From a virus: a stretch of DNA of 64,000 bases. The DNA lies in the IMG/VR virus record IMGVR_UViG_3300028393_000019, positions 186,001-250,000 of that record. One strand, given 5' to 3'. The notes below the pieces were generated by a model. That model saw nothing but the letters and a program-made list of their open reading frames with translations, was not told the DNA's origin and did no database searches. Below are positions 34,200 through 42,040 of the stretch, one piece after another. How positions within the stretch are numbered: position 1 is the stretch's first letter; each line of letters begins with the position of its first letter. Both the position numbers and the translations under genes were made by a program.

Positions 34200-34410
34200 A
34201 GACGATATTATAGAATTGACAGGTTCAGTAGAAGAAGTATTGCCAGGCAACATGTTTAGAGTTAAAGTTGAGAACATGCCCAACCCGTTGCTGTGTTACA
34301 TGGGTGGCAAATTGAAGCAAAACAAAATTAGGATCATTCTGGGTGACAACGTTCGTTTAGAAGTTAGTCCATATGATCTTACCAAGGGCAGAGTAACGTA
34401 TAGGTTGTAA
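34192..34410 (+). CDS. infA: Translation initiation factor IF-1
   Basis: 72 aa, exactly the bacterial IF-1 length. MAKDDIIELTGSVEEVLPG, MFRVKVEN, GGKLKQNKIRIILGDNVRLEVSPYDLTKGRVTYR follow the S1-like OB-fold of IF-1 through its whole length; the PYDLTKGR block is the family hallmark. IF-1 sits in the ribosomal A site of the 30S subunit and helps IF-2/IF-3. A phage copy could bias host initiation, for example toward leaderless or weak phage messages. The start at 34192 overlaps the previous stop (ATGGCTAA). Translation factors are reported from some huge phages. Confidence 0.88.
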   Translation: MAKDDIIELTGSVEEVLPGNMFRVKVENMPNPLLCYMGGKLKQNKIRIILGDNVRLEVSPYDLTKGRVTYRL

Positions 34411-34412
34411 AT

Positions 34413-35075
34413 ATGAACATCATTCTCGAACGTGTGTATAATGTATGTAAAAAAGTTCGAGAAGATAGTCCCGAACAGACCAATTTTAGAAACCTTATAG
34501 GTCGCACCCGCAACACATTCAAATTGCACAATTTTGATATTGCAATCAAAAGTAAAAAAGATAAAACTCTAGATCCAGACAAATGGTATGTTGTGGCTTA
34601 CTATGACAGTGAGAACGACTTCAATATGGACACTGCTATTGAAGTTGTGGTACAACACAATCTGCAAGGTACTGAACTATTTGGCCCACATCAAGTAACC
34701 AGTTTCCTCACTGAAATATTTGATGCCACAGTGCATGAGTTCCGACATCAGTATCAAAGTATGCGCAGAGATCATAATCAGTACGGTGAGCATTTTGATA
34801 CACCATATGAACTGTACCTTGCCGACGATGATGAGTTAGATGCGTATGCGTTTAGCATAGCCATTGAACTGCTACGTACTATGGATGCTGAACGTGCCAA
34901 ACGGCGTTTATCCAAAATCAGTGTGTTAAGTAAAATGCGTACAGGCGCCCAATATTCTAGCCCGCAGTTGAGAGCCTACATCGGACATTTTGGGCTCAGC
35001 ACTCTAACTAAAAAGTTAGCCAAAAAGGTCTATTTGCACCTACAAACTATTGACAAGCGATTTGTTTTCATGTAA
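34413..35075 (+). CDS. Putative zinc metallopeptidase-like protein A
   Basis: 220 aa. DATVHEFRHQYQ contains HEFRH (H108, E109, H112), and DELDAYAF about 30 residues later offers a Glu/Asp third ligand (E141), a gluzincin/SprT-like layout. The protein at 43591 has the same pattern (HEIVH then DEMGAHAF), so the two are probably paralogous. Substrate unknown; candidates include DNA-protein crosslinks (SprT-like) or virion proteins. Confidence 0.65.
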   Translation: MNIILERVYNVCKKVREDSPEQTNFRNLIGRTRNTFKLHNFDIAIKSKKDKTLDPDKWYVVAYYDSENDFNMDTAIEVVVQHNLQGTELFGPHQVTSFLTEIFDATVHEFRHQYQSMRRDHNQYGEHFDTPYELYLADDDELDAYAFSIAIELLRTMDAERAKRRLSKISVLSKMRTGAQYSSPQLRAYIGHFGLSTLTKKLAKKVYLHLQTIDKRFVFM

Positions 35076-35078
35076 AAT
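35050..35078 (+). promoter_or_regulatory. Sigma70-type promoter
   Basis: TTGACA (35050-35055), 17 bases, TAAAAT (35073-35078), located over the end of the metallopeptidase-like gene and 26 bases before the ATG at 35105. Would read into the run of small genes 35105-39706. Confidence 0.5.
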
Positions 35079-35104
35079 AACTGTACAATGAAAGGGCGAC
35101 CACT

Positions 35105-35356
35105 ATGAGTAAAGCGAAACATATTCCCAAACTATTTATTGACGGTGAAACTGCTGATCGTATTACAAGTTTAACGTTGAGAGACTACCGTGCGTATCTC
35201 AAGAAAGAATTAAAGCAGTGGAAGAAGAATCCCAAAAGTGATTCAAACCCAGACGGTTATTGGTTACATCCACACGATGTGGGACTCAATGTGCAAACCA
35301 TTGCCGCATTGGATTTGATTATCAGTCATTATGCAGAAGTACCGGAGATCAACTGA
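35105..35356 (+). CDS. Hypothetical protein, 83 aa
   Basis: Small, basic N-terminal half (KKELKQWKKNPKS) and helical C-terminus. No family recognised. First gene after a sigma70-type promoter; its stop TGA overlaps the ATG of the next gene. Confidence 0.55.
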   Translation: MSKAKHIPKLFIDGETADRITSLTLRDYRAYLKKELKQWKKNPKSDSNPDGYWLHPHDVGLNVQTIAALDLIISHYAEVPEIN

Positions 35357-35577
35357 TGTACAAAACAATTTACACCGAAGTAGAAGTTGATGTTGACTTG
35401 AGTGAGTTTGATACAGATGATTTGATTGAAGAATTAGAGTCACGTGGGTCTGGTGTTATGGACTATGGTGACGGCAAGGAAGTGCTACAGTCCATATACG
35501 AAAAACGCAGGTTAGGGCAGGACTATCAACTAGAATTAGAAACATTGATCTATTTGGGATTAGGACGTATCATATGA
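35356..35577 (+). CDS. Hypothetical acidic protein, 73 aa
   Basis: Acidic protein; the segment VDVDLSEFDTDDLIEELESRG resembles a short helical motif common in phage small proteins. The ATG at 35356 shares its A with the upstream stop; an earlier in-frame ATG at 35260 lies inside the previous gene and is not needed. Function unknown. Confidence 0.55.
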   Translation: MYKTIYTEVEVDVDLSEFDTDDLIEELESRGSGVMDYGDGKEVLQSIYEKRRLGQDYQLELETLIYLGLGRII

Positions 35578-35789
35578 ATCAATGGATCCTGATCATTGCA
35601 ATGTACAGCCCCGGCGGAGACTTTATAGACAAAAACACTATTGAGTTTAGATCTAAAAAAGATTGTGAAGCAGTAAAAGTACAGTTGGTGCAATTGGATA
35701 GTCCAATGCGTGTAAAGCATAAAGGGCTGTGTGTGACACGAGATCATTGGGAAGGCAAAAAGAAAATGCCCGGTGTTGATTACGATTAA
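35574..35789 (+). CDS. Hypothetical protein, 71 aa
   Basis: Starts MNQWILIIAMYSPGG, a short hydrophobic stretch that could be a beta strand or weak membrane anchor, then a charged tail with two cysteines. No family recognised. Overlaps the preceding gene by 4 bases. Confidence 0.5.
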   Translation: MNQWILIIAMYSPGGDFIDKNTIEFRSKKDCEAVKVQLVQLDSPMRVKHKGLCVTRDHWEGKKKMPGVDYD

Positions 35790-35797
35790 GGAACGAT

Positions 35798-36403
35798 ATG
35801 AAACAAGAAAACGACGAGTACCTGTGCAAGGTTTACCCAAAGATGATGGTGAACCGCAACCGGGATATGAAAGAAACTTGCATGTGTTGGGGGTTTGAAT
35901 GTGGTGATGGCTGGTTCCAAATCCTAAATCAACTTATGGGTAATATTCAGCATCACATTGATTGGAAGATTAGACAGCGTGAAGTCGCTATCAAATTTAA
36001 TCAGATGGCTGAACAACTCAAAGCTGGTGACTCTACACTGTTCGATGAAGATATGAAAGACATGCTAAATCGAGATTACGTAGAAAAACGCAAGCAAGAA
36101 CTTATTGAAGATCCCCTGCGTGAAATTCCTGCAGAGATTCCGCAAGTAACATTGGATCAGGTTAAAGAGAAGTTTGGTACGCTACGCTTCTACTACACAG
36201 GTGGTGATGAATATATCTCTGGGCTGGTTAGCATGGCAGAATCTATGTCAGGTGTAACATGTGAAGAGTGTGGCAAGCCTGGCACACAGACTTCAGGTGG
36301 ATGGATCAAGACAGTGTGCAAAGAGCACGGTGGTGTAGATTATGACACTCCGGAAGATGAACTGACAGAAGACCAATTAATTAAACAAGGATTTGAACAA
36401 TGA
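35798..36403 (+). CDS. Phage conserved protein with zinc-ribbon, 201 aa
   Basis: CMCWGFECGDGWFQIL at the N-terminus and TLDQVKEKFGTLRFYYTGGDEYISGLV...SGVTCEECG...TVCKEHGG at the C-terminus. I recognise this layout from many phages, where it is uncharacterised. The CEECG...C..H set could bind one zinc. Stop and next start overlap (36400-36403). Confidence 0.65.
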   Translation: MKQENDEYLCKVYPKMMVNRNRDMKETCMCWGFECGDGWFQILNQLMGNIQHHIDWKIRQREVAIKFNQMAEQLKAGDSTLFDEDMKDMLNRDYVEKRKQELIEDPLREIPAEIPQVTLDQVKEKFGTLRFYYTGGDEYISGLVSMAESMSGVTCEECGKPGTQTSGGWIKTVCKEHGGVDYDTPEDELTEDQLIKQGFEQ

Positions 36404-37032
36404 TTACACTTAAAGAATGGATGGAACTAGTCGACTATAAGATTACCGAAGGTAGTGATTATGGTTGGGGTTGCTATGGCCCAAACAGCTTTACACTAGA
36501 TTCATGGAATGGCGTTCATGGCAAAGGTGGATACAGTTTCAGTATTGTATTCTCAACCAAAAGCCAAAAGATTTATGAAGTCACTATGTGCGACTATACC
36601 AACGACCGTGCGTACAGAATGATCAATCCCAAGTTCCAAGAAAAACATCGCAAAGAAGCAGAGACTCGCGGTGTCAATCTGAACGAAGCATGGGATAGTG
36701 TTGACTACGTTGATTTGGATGTGTTAGACGACTTTGTCCAAAAAGCCCTAGCCATTCGGGCAGGGGAATCTTATGATACCCGTGTGCAAGTACAGGTTGA
36801 CTTTTCGGATGAAGATCTGTTACAATATATGAAACTGGCACATGAACGTGACGTTACTTTCAATCAATTGATTGAAGAAGCACTGCGCAATGCTATTGAA
36901 GAAGTTGAGGCAGGACAGCTTACCAAAGAAGATGCCAAAAATTGGTTAGCAAGAAACGACTTGCCAAAATTTCCAACCGACTATAAAATAGTAGACTACA
37001 AGATAGTAGACGACGATTCAACAGAGGACTAA
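36400..37032 (+). CDS. Hypothetical protein with RHH-like C-terminal segment
   Basis: 210 aa. The N-terminal 110 residues are unrecognised. Residues about 125-165 (TRVQVQVDFSDEDLLQYMKLAHERDVTFNQLIEEAL) have the strand-helix-helix rhythm of ribbon-helix-helix proteins, so a DNA-binding or dimerisation role is possible. Near the C-terminus DYKIVDYKIVD is a short perfect tandem repeat, at about 36979-37011. Confidence 0.55.
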   Translation: MITLKEWMELVDYKITEGSDYGWGCYGPNSFTLDSWNGVHGKGGYSFSIVFSTKSQKIYEVTMCDYTNDRAYRMINPKFQEKHRKEAETRGVNLNEAWDSVDYVDLDVLDDFVQKALAIRAGESYDTRVQVQVDFSDEDLLQYMKLAHERDVTFNQLIEEALRNAIEEVEAGQLTKEDAKNWLARNDLPKFPTDYKIVDYKIVDDDSTED

Positions 37033-37893
37033 ATGAAAATTAAATTGGTGTCAGATCTCCATTTAGAGTTTGACGACATTAACATTCAAAATGATCAAGA
37101 CTATGATGTGTTGATCCTAGGTGGCGATATTATGATCGCCCAGGATCTTCACGATCATCCAGAGTCAACTAATACTAGTGATCAAGCGGCAATTGCCAAC
37201 GGTACTGGCTTGGGCAAGCGTCAGCAACGAGCACAGCGATTCCGTGATTTTTTCAAGCGTTGTAGTTTTCAATTTCCTCATGTGATCTACATCATGGGCA
37301 ATCACGAATTTTACAATGGCAAGTTCTACGCCAGCGTTGATCATATGCGTGAAGAATGTGCCAAGCATCCCAACGTGTATATGTTGGAACAAGATACAAA
37401 GATCATCGATGATGTTGTGTTTGTAGGCGGAACACTTTGGACCAACATGAACCGGCGTGATCCGCTGACCATGCATGCCATTGAAGGTATGATGAACGAC
37501 TTCCGTATCATCCGCAACGACTTTAGAAGTTATGCTACTATGAGTGCGTTGGATGTGGCTATCCGCCACGACAAAACTTTGGCTTACATCAAGCACATTA
37601 TCCAAGAACACAAGGACAAGAAGTGCGTTGTGGTGGGACATCATAGTCCCAGTTTCCAAAGTGTACACCCAATGTATGCTCACGAAACTTTGATGAACGG
37701 TGGATATCACAGCGACTTGAGTGAGTTCATTTTAGATCACCCACAGATTAAATTGTGGACACATGGTCACACGCATCATCCGTTTGATTATCAAATCGGT
37801 GAAACAAGAGTTGTATGTAACCCACGTGGTTACGAAAGTCCAGGCTACAGTGAAGACACTGGCTGGAACCCTAACATTTTATTGGAGATTTAA
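37033..37893 (+). CDS. Calcineurin-like metallophosphoesterase
   Basis: All five motif blocks are readable: SDLHLEF (D-x-H), LILGGDI (GD), MGNHEFY (GNHE), VVGHHSP (H) and THGHTHH (GHxH). 286 aa, 3' end directly abutting the next small gene. Members cleave phosphomono- or diesters, including cyclic nucleotides and nucleic-acid ends; the substrate cannot be told here. Phages of the T4 group often have such genes. Confidence 0.85.
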   Translation: MKIKLVSDLHLEFDDINIQNDQDYDVLILGGDIMIAQDLHDHPESTNTSDQAAIANGTGLGKRQQRAQRFRDFFKRCSFQFPHVIYIMGNHEFYNGKFYASVDHMREECAKHPNVYMLEQDTKIIDDVVFVGGTLWTNMNRRDPLTMHAIEGMMNDFRIIRNDFRSYATMSALDVAIRHDKTLAYIKHIIQEHKDKKCVVVGHHSPSFQSVHPMYAHETLMNGGYHSDLSEFILDHPQIKLWTHGHTHHPFDYQIGETRVVCNPRGYESPGYSEDTGWNPNILLEI

Positions 37894-38067
37894 ATGACTG
37901 AAGAACTTAAAAACACAGTAACCGTTGCAGAAATGCTACGAACCACTGGCAAAAACACAGCCGAGTTTATGGAACAAGTGGCTTCCCATATTGAGAAATT
38001 AGAGGAAGGCATTGTACAGTTGCAGGCTCGAGTGTCTGGATTAGAGAACGCATCCAAATCAGAATGA
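37894..38067 (+). CDS. Small coiled-coil protein, 57 aa
   Basis: Starts with the ATG directly after the metallophosphoesterase stop. The sequence EFMEQVASHIEKLEEGIVQLQARVSGLENA has a clear heptad pattern, so a short coiled-coil oligomer is likely. The stop overlaps the ATG of the glycosylase gene by 4 bases (ATGA), supporting that it is real despite its size. Confidence 0.6.
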   Translation: MTEELKNTVTVAEMLRTTGKNTAEFMEQVASHIEKLEEGIVQLQARVSGLENASKSE

Positions 38068-38474
38068 AGTTCTTTGAACCTCTTCGTGACGATCTGATGG
38101 TGCAACAACAGATCAACAATGCCTGGGAACATATGGTGGGTGTCATCATGCTTAACCAAACTGGTCGCAAACCAGTCAAGATGACCTTACCAGAATTCCT
38201 TTATTGGTTTCCTACCCCGCAGGCCTTGCTCAACGCTGACGAGGACTTTGTCAAAACGATTTTGGCTCCTTTGGGCATGCTGAATGTGCGTTATCAAAGA
38301 TTGATTGGAATGAGTCGAGATTACTTGACTTGGGACGGAGAAGATGCTACAATGTTGTATGGCATTGGCAAGTACGGCAGTGACAGTTATGAAATATTTT
38401 TTAAACGCAACTATGCGGTCGAGCCCAAAGACAAAGAGCTTGTCCGTTATCTACGGGAGGAAGTAAATGTTTGA
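38064..38474 (+). CDS. HhH-GPD DNA glycosylase, MBD4-like
   Basis: 136 aa, the size of the bare MBD4 catalytic domain. VGVIMLNQTGRKPV, FPTPQALLNADEDFVKTILAPLGMLNVRYQRL and YGIGKYGSDSYEIFF follow the MBD4 glycosylase, including the helix-hairpin-helix GIGKYG and the catalytic Asp (D107). The C-terminal PKDKELVRYLRE also matches. MBD4 removes T or U opposite G. A phage version could guard against deaminated or modified cytosine, or attack host DNA; the sequence alone does not decide. Confidence 0.82.
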   Translation: MKFFEPLRDDLMVQQQINNAWEHMVGVIMLNQTGRKPVKMTLPEFLYWFPTPQALLNADEDFVKTILAPLGMLNVRYQRLIGMSRDYLTWDGEDATMLYGIGKYGSDSYEIFFKRNYAVEPKDKELVRYLREEVNV

Positions 38475-38868
38475 CTGTTTAATTGTAGGAGATAGTATTG
38501 GAGTTGGCGTTGCCAACATTCGCAAAGAATGTGTAGCCTATGTTAAAGGTGGAATCAATTCTAAGCAGTGGTTGGATAAGAATATCCAAAATACTCCGCT
38601 GATTGCTAGCCATGTGATCATATCGCTTGGCTCAAATGATCATCAGTATATTAAAACTGAACAAGAGTTACGCACTATTAGACAGCTGACCAAAGCTGAT
38701 CGAGTTTACTGGGTTATGCCCAGTAACAAGTTTCCAGTACAGCGTGATGCTATTTGGCGAATCGCAAATGAATATCACGATACCGTACTTAAAACTGAAC
38801 GTATGCAAGCAGACAACGTTCATCCAAGTTGGGCAGGTTATAAAGAAATTGCAGAGGCATCAAAATGA
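38467..38868 (+). CDS. SGNH/GDSL hydrolase-like protein, short
   Basis: 133 aa; all SGNH blocks are present in minimal form: CLIVGDSIGVG (block I Ser), VKGGINSKQW (block II Gly), ISLGSNDHQY (block III Asn) and DNVHPSWAGYKEIA (block V Asp/His). The intact blocks make it the best candidate for an active esterase among the four SGNH genes here. An 8-base overlap links it to the glycosylase gene. Confidence 0.8.
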   Translation: MFDCLIVGDSIGVGVANIRKECVAYVKGGINSKQWLDKNIQNTPLIASHVIISLGSNDHQYIKTEQELRTIRQLTKADRVYWVMPSNKFPVQRDAIWRIANEYHDTVLKTERMQADNVHPSWAGYKEIAEASK

Positions 38869-39305
38869 AAATCGGACTAAGTTATAGTCGTTGTGTTCGA
38901 GATATTGTAGACGGCAAGGTAGACATCGACGATGTGCTAGTCTTAATTACTCGTACGGATTTTGATCCGCACGATGACGAACAATGGTCGGGCATTTGGA
39001 TTGGATACGGTGGCGGTACTGACAATGCTTACAGTAGCGGCTTCTTTAGCCAATCCAATCCAGAATGGGCAGGTTACCACGACGAGGATCAATTCCGTAG
39101 TGTCAGCATTGAACTTTGGGAGTCTGGCAAGATGCATCAGCCCCGTAAGTTTGGCGCACACCCAAAACGCCGTCCAGAAATTTGGCTAGAAGCTGTGTTG
39201 CCCAGCAGTGAATTGGCAAACAATCCTGCCGCAAAGACCGCTTGGGATAAATTCCAAACAGTGGCAGGCCTCACTAATGTAGAACTTAATGACAAATACC
39301 AATGA
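38865..39305 (+). CDS. Conserved phage hypothetical protein, 146 aa
   Basis: Starts MKIGLSYSRCVRDIVDGKVD and contains WIGYGGGTDNAYSSGFFS; I recognise this type from T4-like phages as an uncharacterised protein. No catalytic motif identified. Overlaps both neighbours by 4 bases. Confidence 0.6.
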   Translation: MKIGLSYSRCVRDIVDGKVDIDDVLVLITRTDFDPHDDEQWSGIWIGYGGGTDNAYSSGFFSQSNPEWAGYHDEDQFRSVSIELWESGKMHQPRKFGAHPKRRPEIWLEAVLPSSELANNPAAKTAWDKFQTVAGLTNVELNDKYQ

Positions 39306-39706
39306 AACTTTTACCTGCACTTTTGGTTATCTTGCTGGCGGGTTGCAATAACTCGCCCATTCCTGTGGCTACAGCAGAGCCCATTCAAGAAGCACGGGTA
39401 GACAAGCCGCAAGGTTGCGTTATAGATACCAGCACTCGTTTGGTTACTCAACACCGAGTTGGCAACATCACAAACTTAACCAAAGAAGAAGTAGCCAACG
39501 GTTGGGAAAACTCATGCACTGTGCATTTTGATATAGAAGTCAATGGTGTTGTGCATCATTTGGACGAAACCGAAAAGGGACTTGAACAAATGGCCAGTAT
39601 CTGCTACTATGCCAAACAAAAGGCAAGAGAGAATCTATTGCTGGGATTGGGTGGTGAATTCAAGAGTGAAGCCAAAATCGATTGTGTTATTAAAGATCGA
39701 GGTTGA
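39302..39706 (+). CDS. Predicted lipoprotein, 134 aa
   Basis: Signal sequence MKLLPALLVILLAGC with a lipobox (LAGC), so it should be lipidated and held in a membrane. The mature part has paired cysteines and no known domain. First of several membrane/lipoprotein genes (39302-41756), a cluster that may act on the host envelope. Confidence 0.7.
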   Translation: MKLLPALLVILLAGCNNSPIPVATAEPIQEARVDKPQGCVIDTSTRLVTQHRVGNITNLTKEEVANGWENSCTVHFDIEVNGVVHHLDETEKGLEQMASICYYAKQKARENLLLGLGGEFKSEAKIDCVIKDRG

Positions 39707-39731
39707 CATTCCAGTCTAACTGCTGTATAAT
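39703..39731 (+). promoter_or_regulatory. Consensus sigma70-type promoter
   Basis: TTGACA (39703-39708), 17-base spacer, TATAAT (39726-39731): exact consensus. It begins at the stop of the lipoprotein gene and reads into the membrane-protein cluster. AAAGG at 39759-39763 is the ribosome site for the ATG at 39770. Confidence 0.8.
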
Positions 39732-39769
39732 AGTAACATGTTCAACAAACACACACAGAAAGGTTTAAT

Positions 39770-39898
39770 ATGTTGAAGTACATTGTGGTTTTTATCGCAG
39801 GCGGTATTTTCTTTACAGTTGGGTTTGGCGGTGTTGCTCGCATGCTGGACAAAGGCGTAGACACAGTTAAAACACAATCAGTGGAGTTGGCAAAATGA
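39770..39898 (+). CDS. Small single-span membrane protein, 42 aa
   Basis: MLKYIVVFIAGGIFFTVGFGGVARML is one transmembrane helix followed by a short charged tail. It has a clear promoter and ribosome site and its stop overlaps the next ATG (ATGA), so it is very likely translated. No family recognised; a holin-like or envelope-interacting role is only a guess. Confidence 0.65.
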   Translation: MLKYIVVFIAGGIFFTVGFGGVARMLDKGVDTVKTQSVELAK

Positions 39899-40044
39899 AC
39901 CAATACAGAATCAAAAATATCATGTGGACAGTTATCATTATGACATTCTTGATGCTGTTCCTACTCAGTGGTTGTAGCACAGTTTCAGGTATTGGCAAAG
40001 ACATTTCGTCAACTGCCGAATGGACTAAGGAAAAAATGAAATGA
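39895..40044 (+). CDS. Entericidin-like small lipoprotein, 49 aa
   Basis: A hydrophobic segment ends in the lipobox LLSGC, then STVSGIGKDISSTAEWTKEKMK, which resembles the entericidin EcnA/EcnB family (CNTVxGxGKDI...). In E. coli, EcnB is a bacteriolytic lipoprotein with EcnA as antidote. ATGA overlaps on both sides place it firmly in the operon. A phage copy could aid lysis or alter envelope stress; the similarity is over a short sequence. Confidence 0.72.
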   Translation: MNQYRIKNIMWTVIIMTFLMLFLLSGCSTVSGIGKDISSTAEWTKEKMK

Positions 40045-40592
40045 AAAAGACTCTATTACTATTACCCATTGTTGCTGTCTTAGCCGCTTGTGGTACAACT
40101 GATGTGTATCAAAAACGTGCTGATCAAGAACGTGAACGCCAAGAACGATATGTTGAACGTGCTATCGACAAGGCTCCGGATTGGATGACCAAAGTTCCAT
40201 TGAGTAACAGTGCAGTGTTTGAAGCTGGCTCTGCGGTAAGTGGAGACTTTAGCATGGCAGACATCAAAGCCAAAGCAGATGCCTATGGCAAGATCTGTAT
40301 GCTGGCAGGTGGTACTGCAACGCAACAAACCAAGATCTATCGTACAGACTCGGCCGTTGCCAGCACTGAAATGAGCGAAATGGCTCTGCGTACAAACTGC
40401 AAGGAAGTTGACCTTACTGGTGTAGAAGTACGTGACATCAAGCGCATCGCAGAAGGTGGACGCTTTCGTGTGTTCGTTCTAGTTGCTTTGCCCACAGGTG
40501 ATGCCAATCTTTTGAAGAAGGCCAAACTGGCACAGGCTCAACAAGATTTTGCTACTAAACGTGCTCCGGAAGCATTTAAAGAACTTAACTAA
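40041..40592 (+). CDS. LPP20-like lipoprotein, 183 aa
   Basis: MKKTLLLLPIVAVLAACG is a lipoprotein signal with lipobox LAAC. The mature protein has RQERYVERAIDKAPDWMTKVP and SMADIKAKADAYGKICMLAGG, resembling the LPP20/outer-membrane lipoprotein group of proteobacteria. Phages seldom encode such proteins; acquisition from a host is likely. Overlaps the entericidin-like gene by 4 bases. Confidence 0.72.
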   Translation: MKKTLLLLPIVAVLAACGTTDVYQKRADQERERQERYVERAIDKAPDWMTKVPLSNSAVFEAGSAVSGDFSMADIKAKADAYGKICMLAGGTATQQTKIYRTDSAVASTEMSEMALRTNCKEVDLTGVEVRDIKRIAEGGRFRVFVLVALPTGDANLLKKAKLAQAQQDFATKRAPEAFKELN

Positions 40593-40603
40593 AAGGAAAA
40601 AAT

Positions 40604-41302
40604 ATGTTTGGAACAAATTATTCAGCTGACGGAATCGTTAGTTATCGTTCGGCAGGCGAAGTCAATCAAGCTATGGGCCGTGTGTACGGTTACATGGGGC
40701 TTGCCACACTGGTAAGTATGCTGGTCAGTTTCTTCGTAGGAACTGATCCAGAACTTGTGAAGTTTTTCTTTACAGGTGCAATGCATTGGGTAGTAATTTT
40801 TGCCCCACTAGTTGCTGTATTTGGAATTAGCATTGCACTCAACGCTAATCCTCCAAAAGAAACTGCTGTACTATTGTTGGCAGGCTTTGCGGCCATTATG
40901 GGATTGAGCTTTGCTGTAATCTTTGCTGTCTATACTATGGCTAGTATCTTTAGTGCGTTCATGGGTGCCAGTGTGTTGTTTGGAACTATGAGCTTCTATG
41001 GATACTTTACCAAGAAAGATTTGGACAGTCTAGGTAAGTTTATGTTTGTGGGATTGATTGCTATTATCATTGCCAGCATTATCAATATCTTTATCGGTAG
41101 CTCAGTAATGCAGATGGTTATCTCAGCCCTGGCTATCGTAATCTTCATGGGTCTAACTGCTTACGACACACAGCAGATTCGTGAAATGGTCAGTACCGAT
41201 TCTAGCCCTGCCGCAGAAGTGATAGGTGCGTTAACTCTGTACTTGGATTTTATCAATATCTTCCTCAGTTTGCTACAGTTGTTCGGAGACAAGAAAGACT
41301 AA
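40604..41302 (+). CDS. Bax inhibitor-1 (YccA/UPF0005) family membrane protein
   Basis: 232 aa with seven hydrophobic helices and the C-terminal family signature GALTLYLDFINIFLSLLQLFG; TAYDTQQIREM is the conserved loop before it. Bacterial YccA/YbhL proteins bind and restrain the membrane protease FtsH; for YccA this is established in E. coli. A phage copy could protect phage or host membrane proteins from FtsH (inference). AAGGA-type ribosome site just upstream. Confidence 0.85.
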   Translation: MFGTNYSADGIVSYRSAGEVNQAMGRVYGYMGLATLVSMLVSFFVGTDPELVKFFFTGAMHWVVIFAPLVAVFGISIALNANPPKETAVLLLAGFAAIMGLSFAVIFAVYTMASIFSAFMGASVLFGTMSFYGYFTKKDLDSLGKFMFVGLIAIIIASIINIFIGSSVMQMVISALAIVIFMGLTAYDTQQIREMVSTDSSPAAEVIGALTLYLDFINIFLSLLQLFGDKKD

Positions 41303-41303
41303 T

Positions 41304-41756
41304 ATGAAGTTGTTTGAACGCTCAGGCGGGTATTGGTTGTTTTGGTGGAGTGCTGTTTACTTCATCATTGGCATGCTAGATCTCTTTGTGCTCAAAACAG
41401 ATTTGTTTCCATTGACACAGTTAGCATGGTTATGTATAATTGCATTACCGTTGGTTTGTAATCCGCTGGCTCGCTGGCTCAATATGAAAGAAAATACCAT
41501 GTTTGATTTGTTTAAGAAAAATAAAATGCCAAAAAATGTAGTACCGTTTCCTGCTCCTCGAGCCGTAGCACCAGTTGAACCGCCTGCTCCTAAAGAAAAG
41601 GATCCAACTACATACTACGAAATTGGGCATACCTCTGACAACCGTGTATCTCTAAAAATGGGTTATACCACACTTACTATGAACTATCAAGGTGTTCAAA
41701 ATCTTATAGATCAGCTGGAGTTATATCAAAGCCAATTACACCAGGAAACAGAATGA
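41304..41756 (+). CDS. Membrane protein with cytoplasmic tail, 150 aa
   Basis: Two transmembrane helices in residues 10-58 are followed by a proline-rich linker (VVPFPAPRAVAPVEPPAP) and a C-terminal domain of about 50 residues (YYEIGHTSDNRVSLKMGYTTLTMNYQGVQNLIDQLELYQ). An internal Met near residue 62-67 could give a soluble short form. No family recognised. Confidence 0.6.
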   Translation: MKLFERSGGYWLFWWSAVYFIIGMLDLFVLKTDLFPLTQLAWLCIIALPLVCNPLARWLNMKENTMFDLFKKNKMPKNVVPFPAPRAVAPVEPPAPKEKDPTTYYEIGHTSDNRVSLKMGYTTLTMNYQGVQNLIDQLELYQSQLHQETE

Positions 41757-42040
41757 AATTTAGAAAAAAACCCGTAGTGATCGAAGCAGTTCGATTTATC
41801 TATGATGAACAGGGAATGATTGCTGTCAAATCTTTTTGTGGCACAGCATTGGGTAATGTGAGCAAGGATCGTCATCCTAGCGCACTAGCAGAAGCAGAAA
41901 TTGGAACATTGGAAGATGGTGTTCATTTGACTGTGAAACACATTGCCACAGAAGGGGATTGGATTATCAAAGGTGTGCAGGGCGAGTTCTATGCTTGCAA
42001 GCCAGACATCTTTGAACAAACATACGAGCCAGCAGAATGA
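41753..42040 (+). CDS. Conserved phage protein (PGDYG-like), 95 aa
   Basis: MKFRKKPVVIEAVRF at the start and EGDWIIKGVQGEFYACKPDIFEQTYEP at the end are the hallmarks of a very common small phage protein of unknown function. Overlaps both neighbours by 4 bases. Confidence 0.75.
   Translation: MKFRKKPVVIEAVRFIYDEQGMIAVKSFCGTALGNVSKDRHPSALAEAEIGTLEDGVHLTVKHIATEGDWIIKGVQGEFYACKPDIFEQTYEPAE

Noticed and set aside
37165-37710. 181-aa minus-strand open frame
   Set aside because: It lies wholly opposite the metallophosphoesterase, whose five motif blocks are intact.
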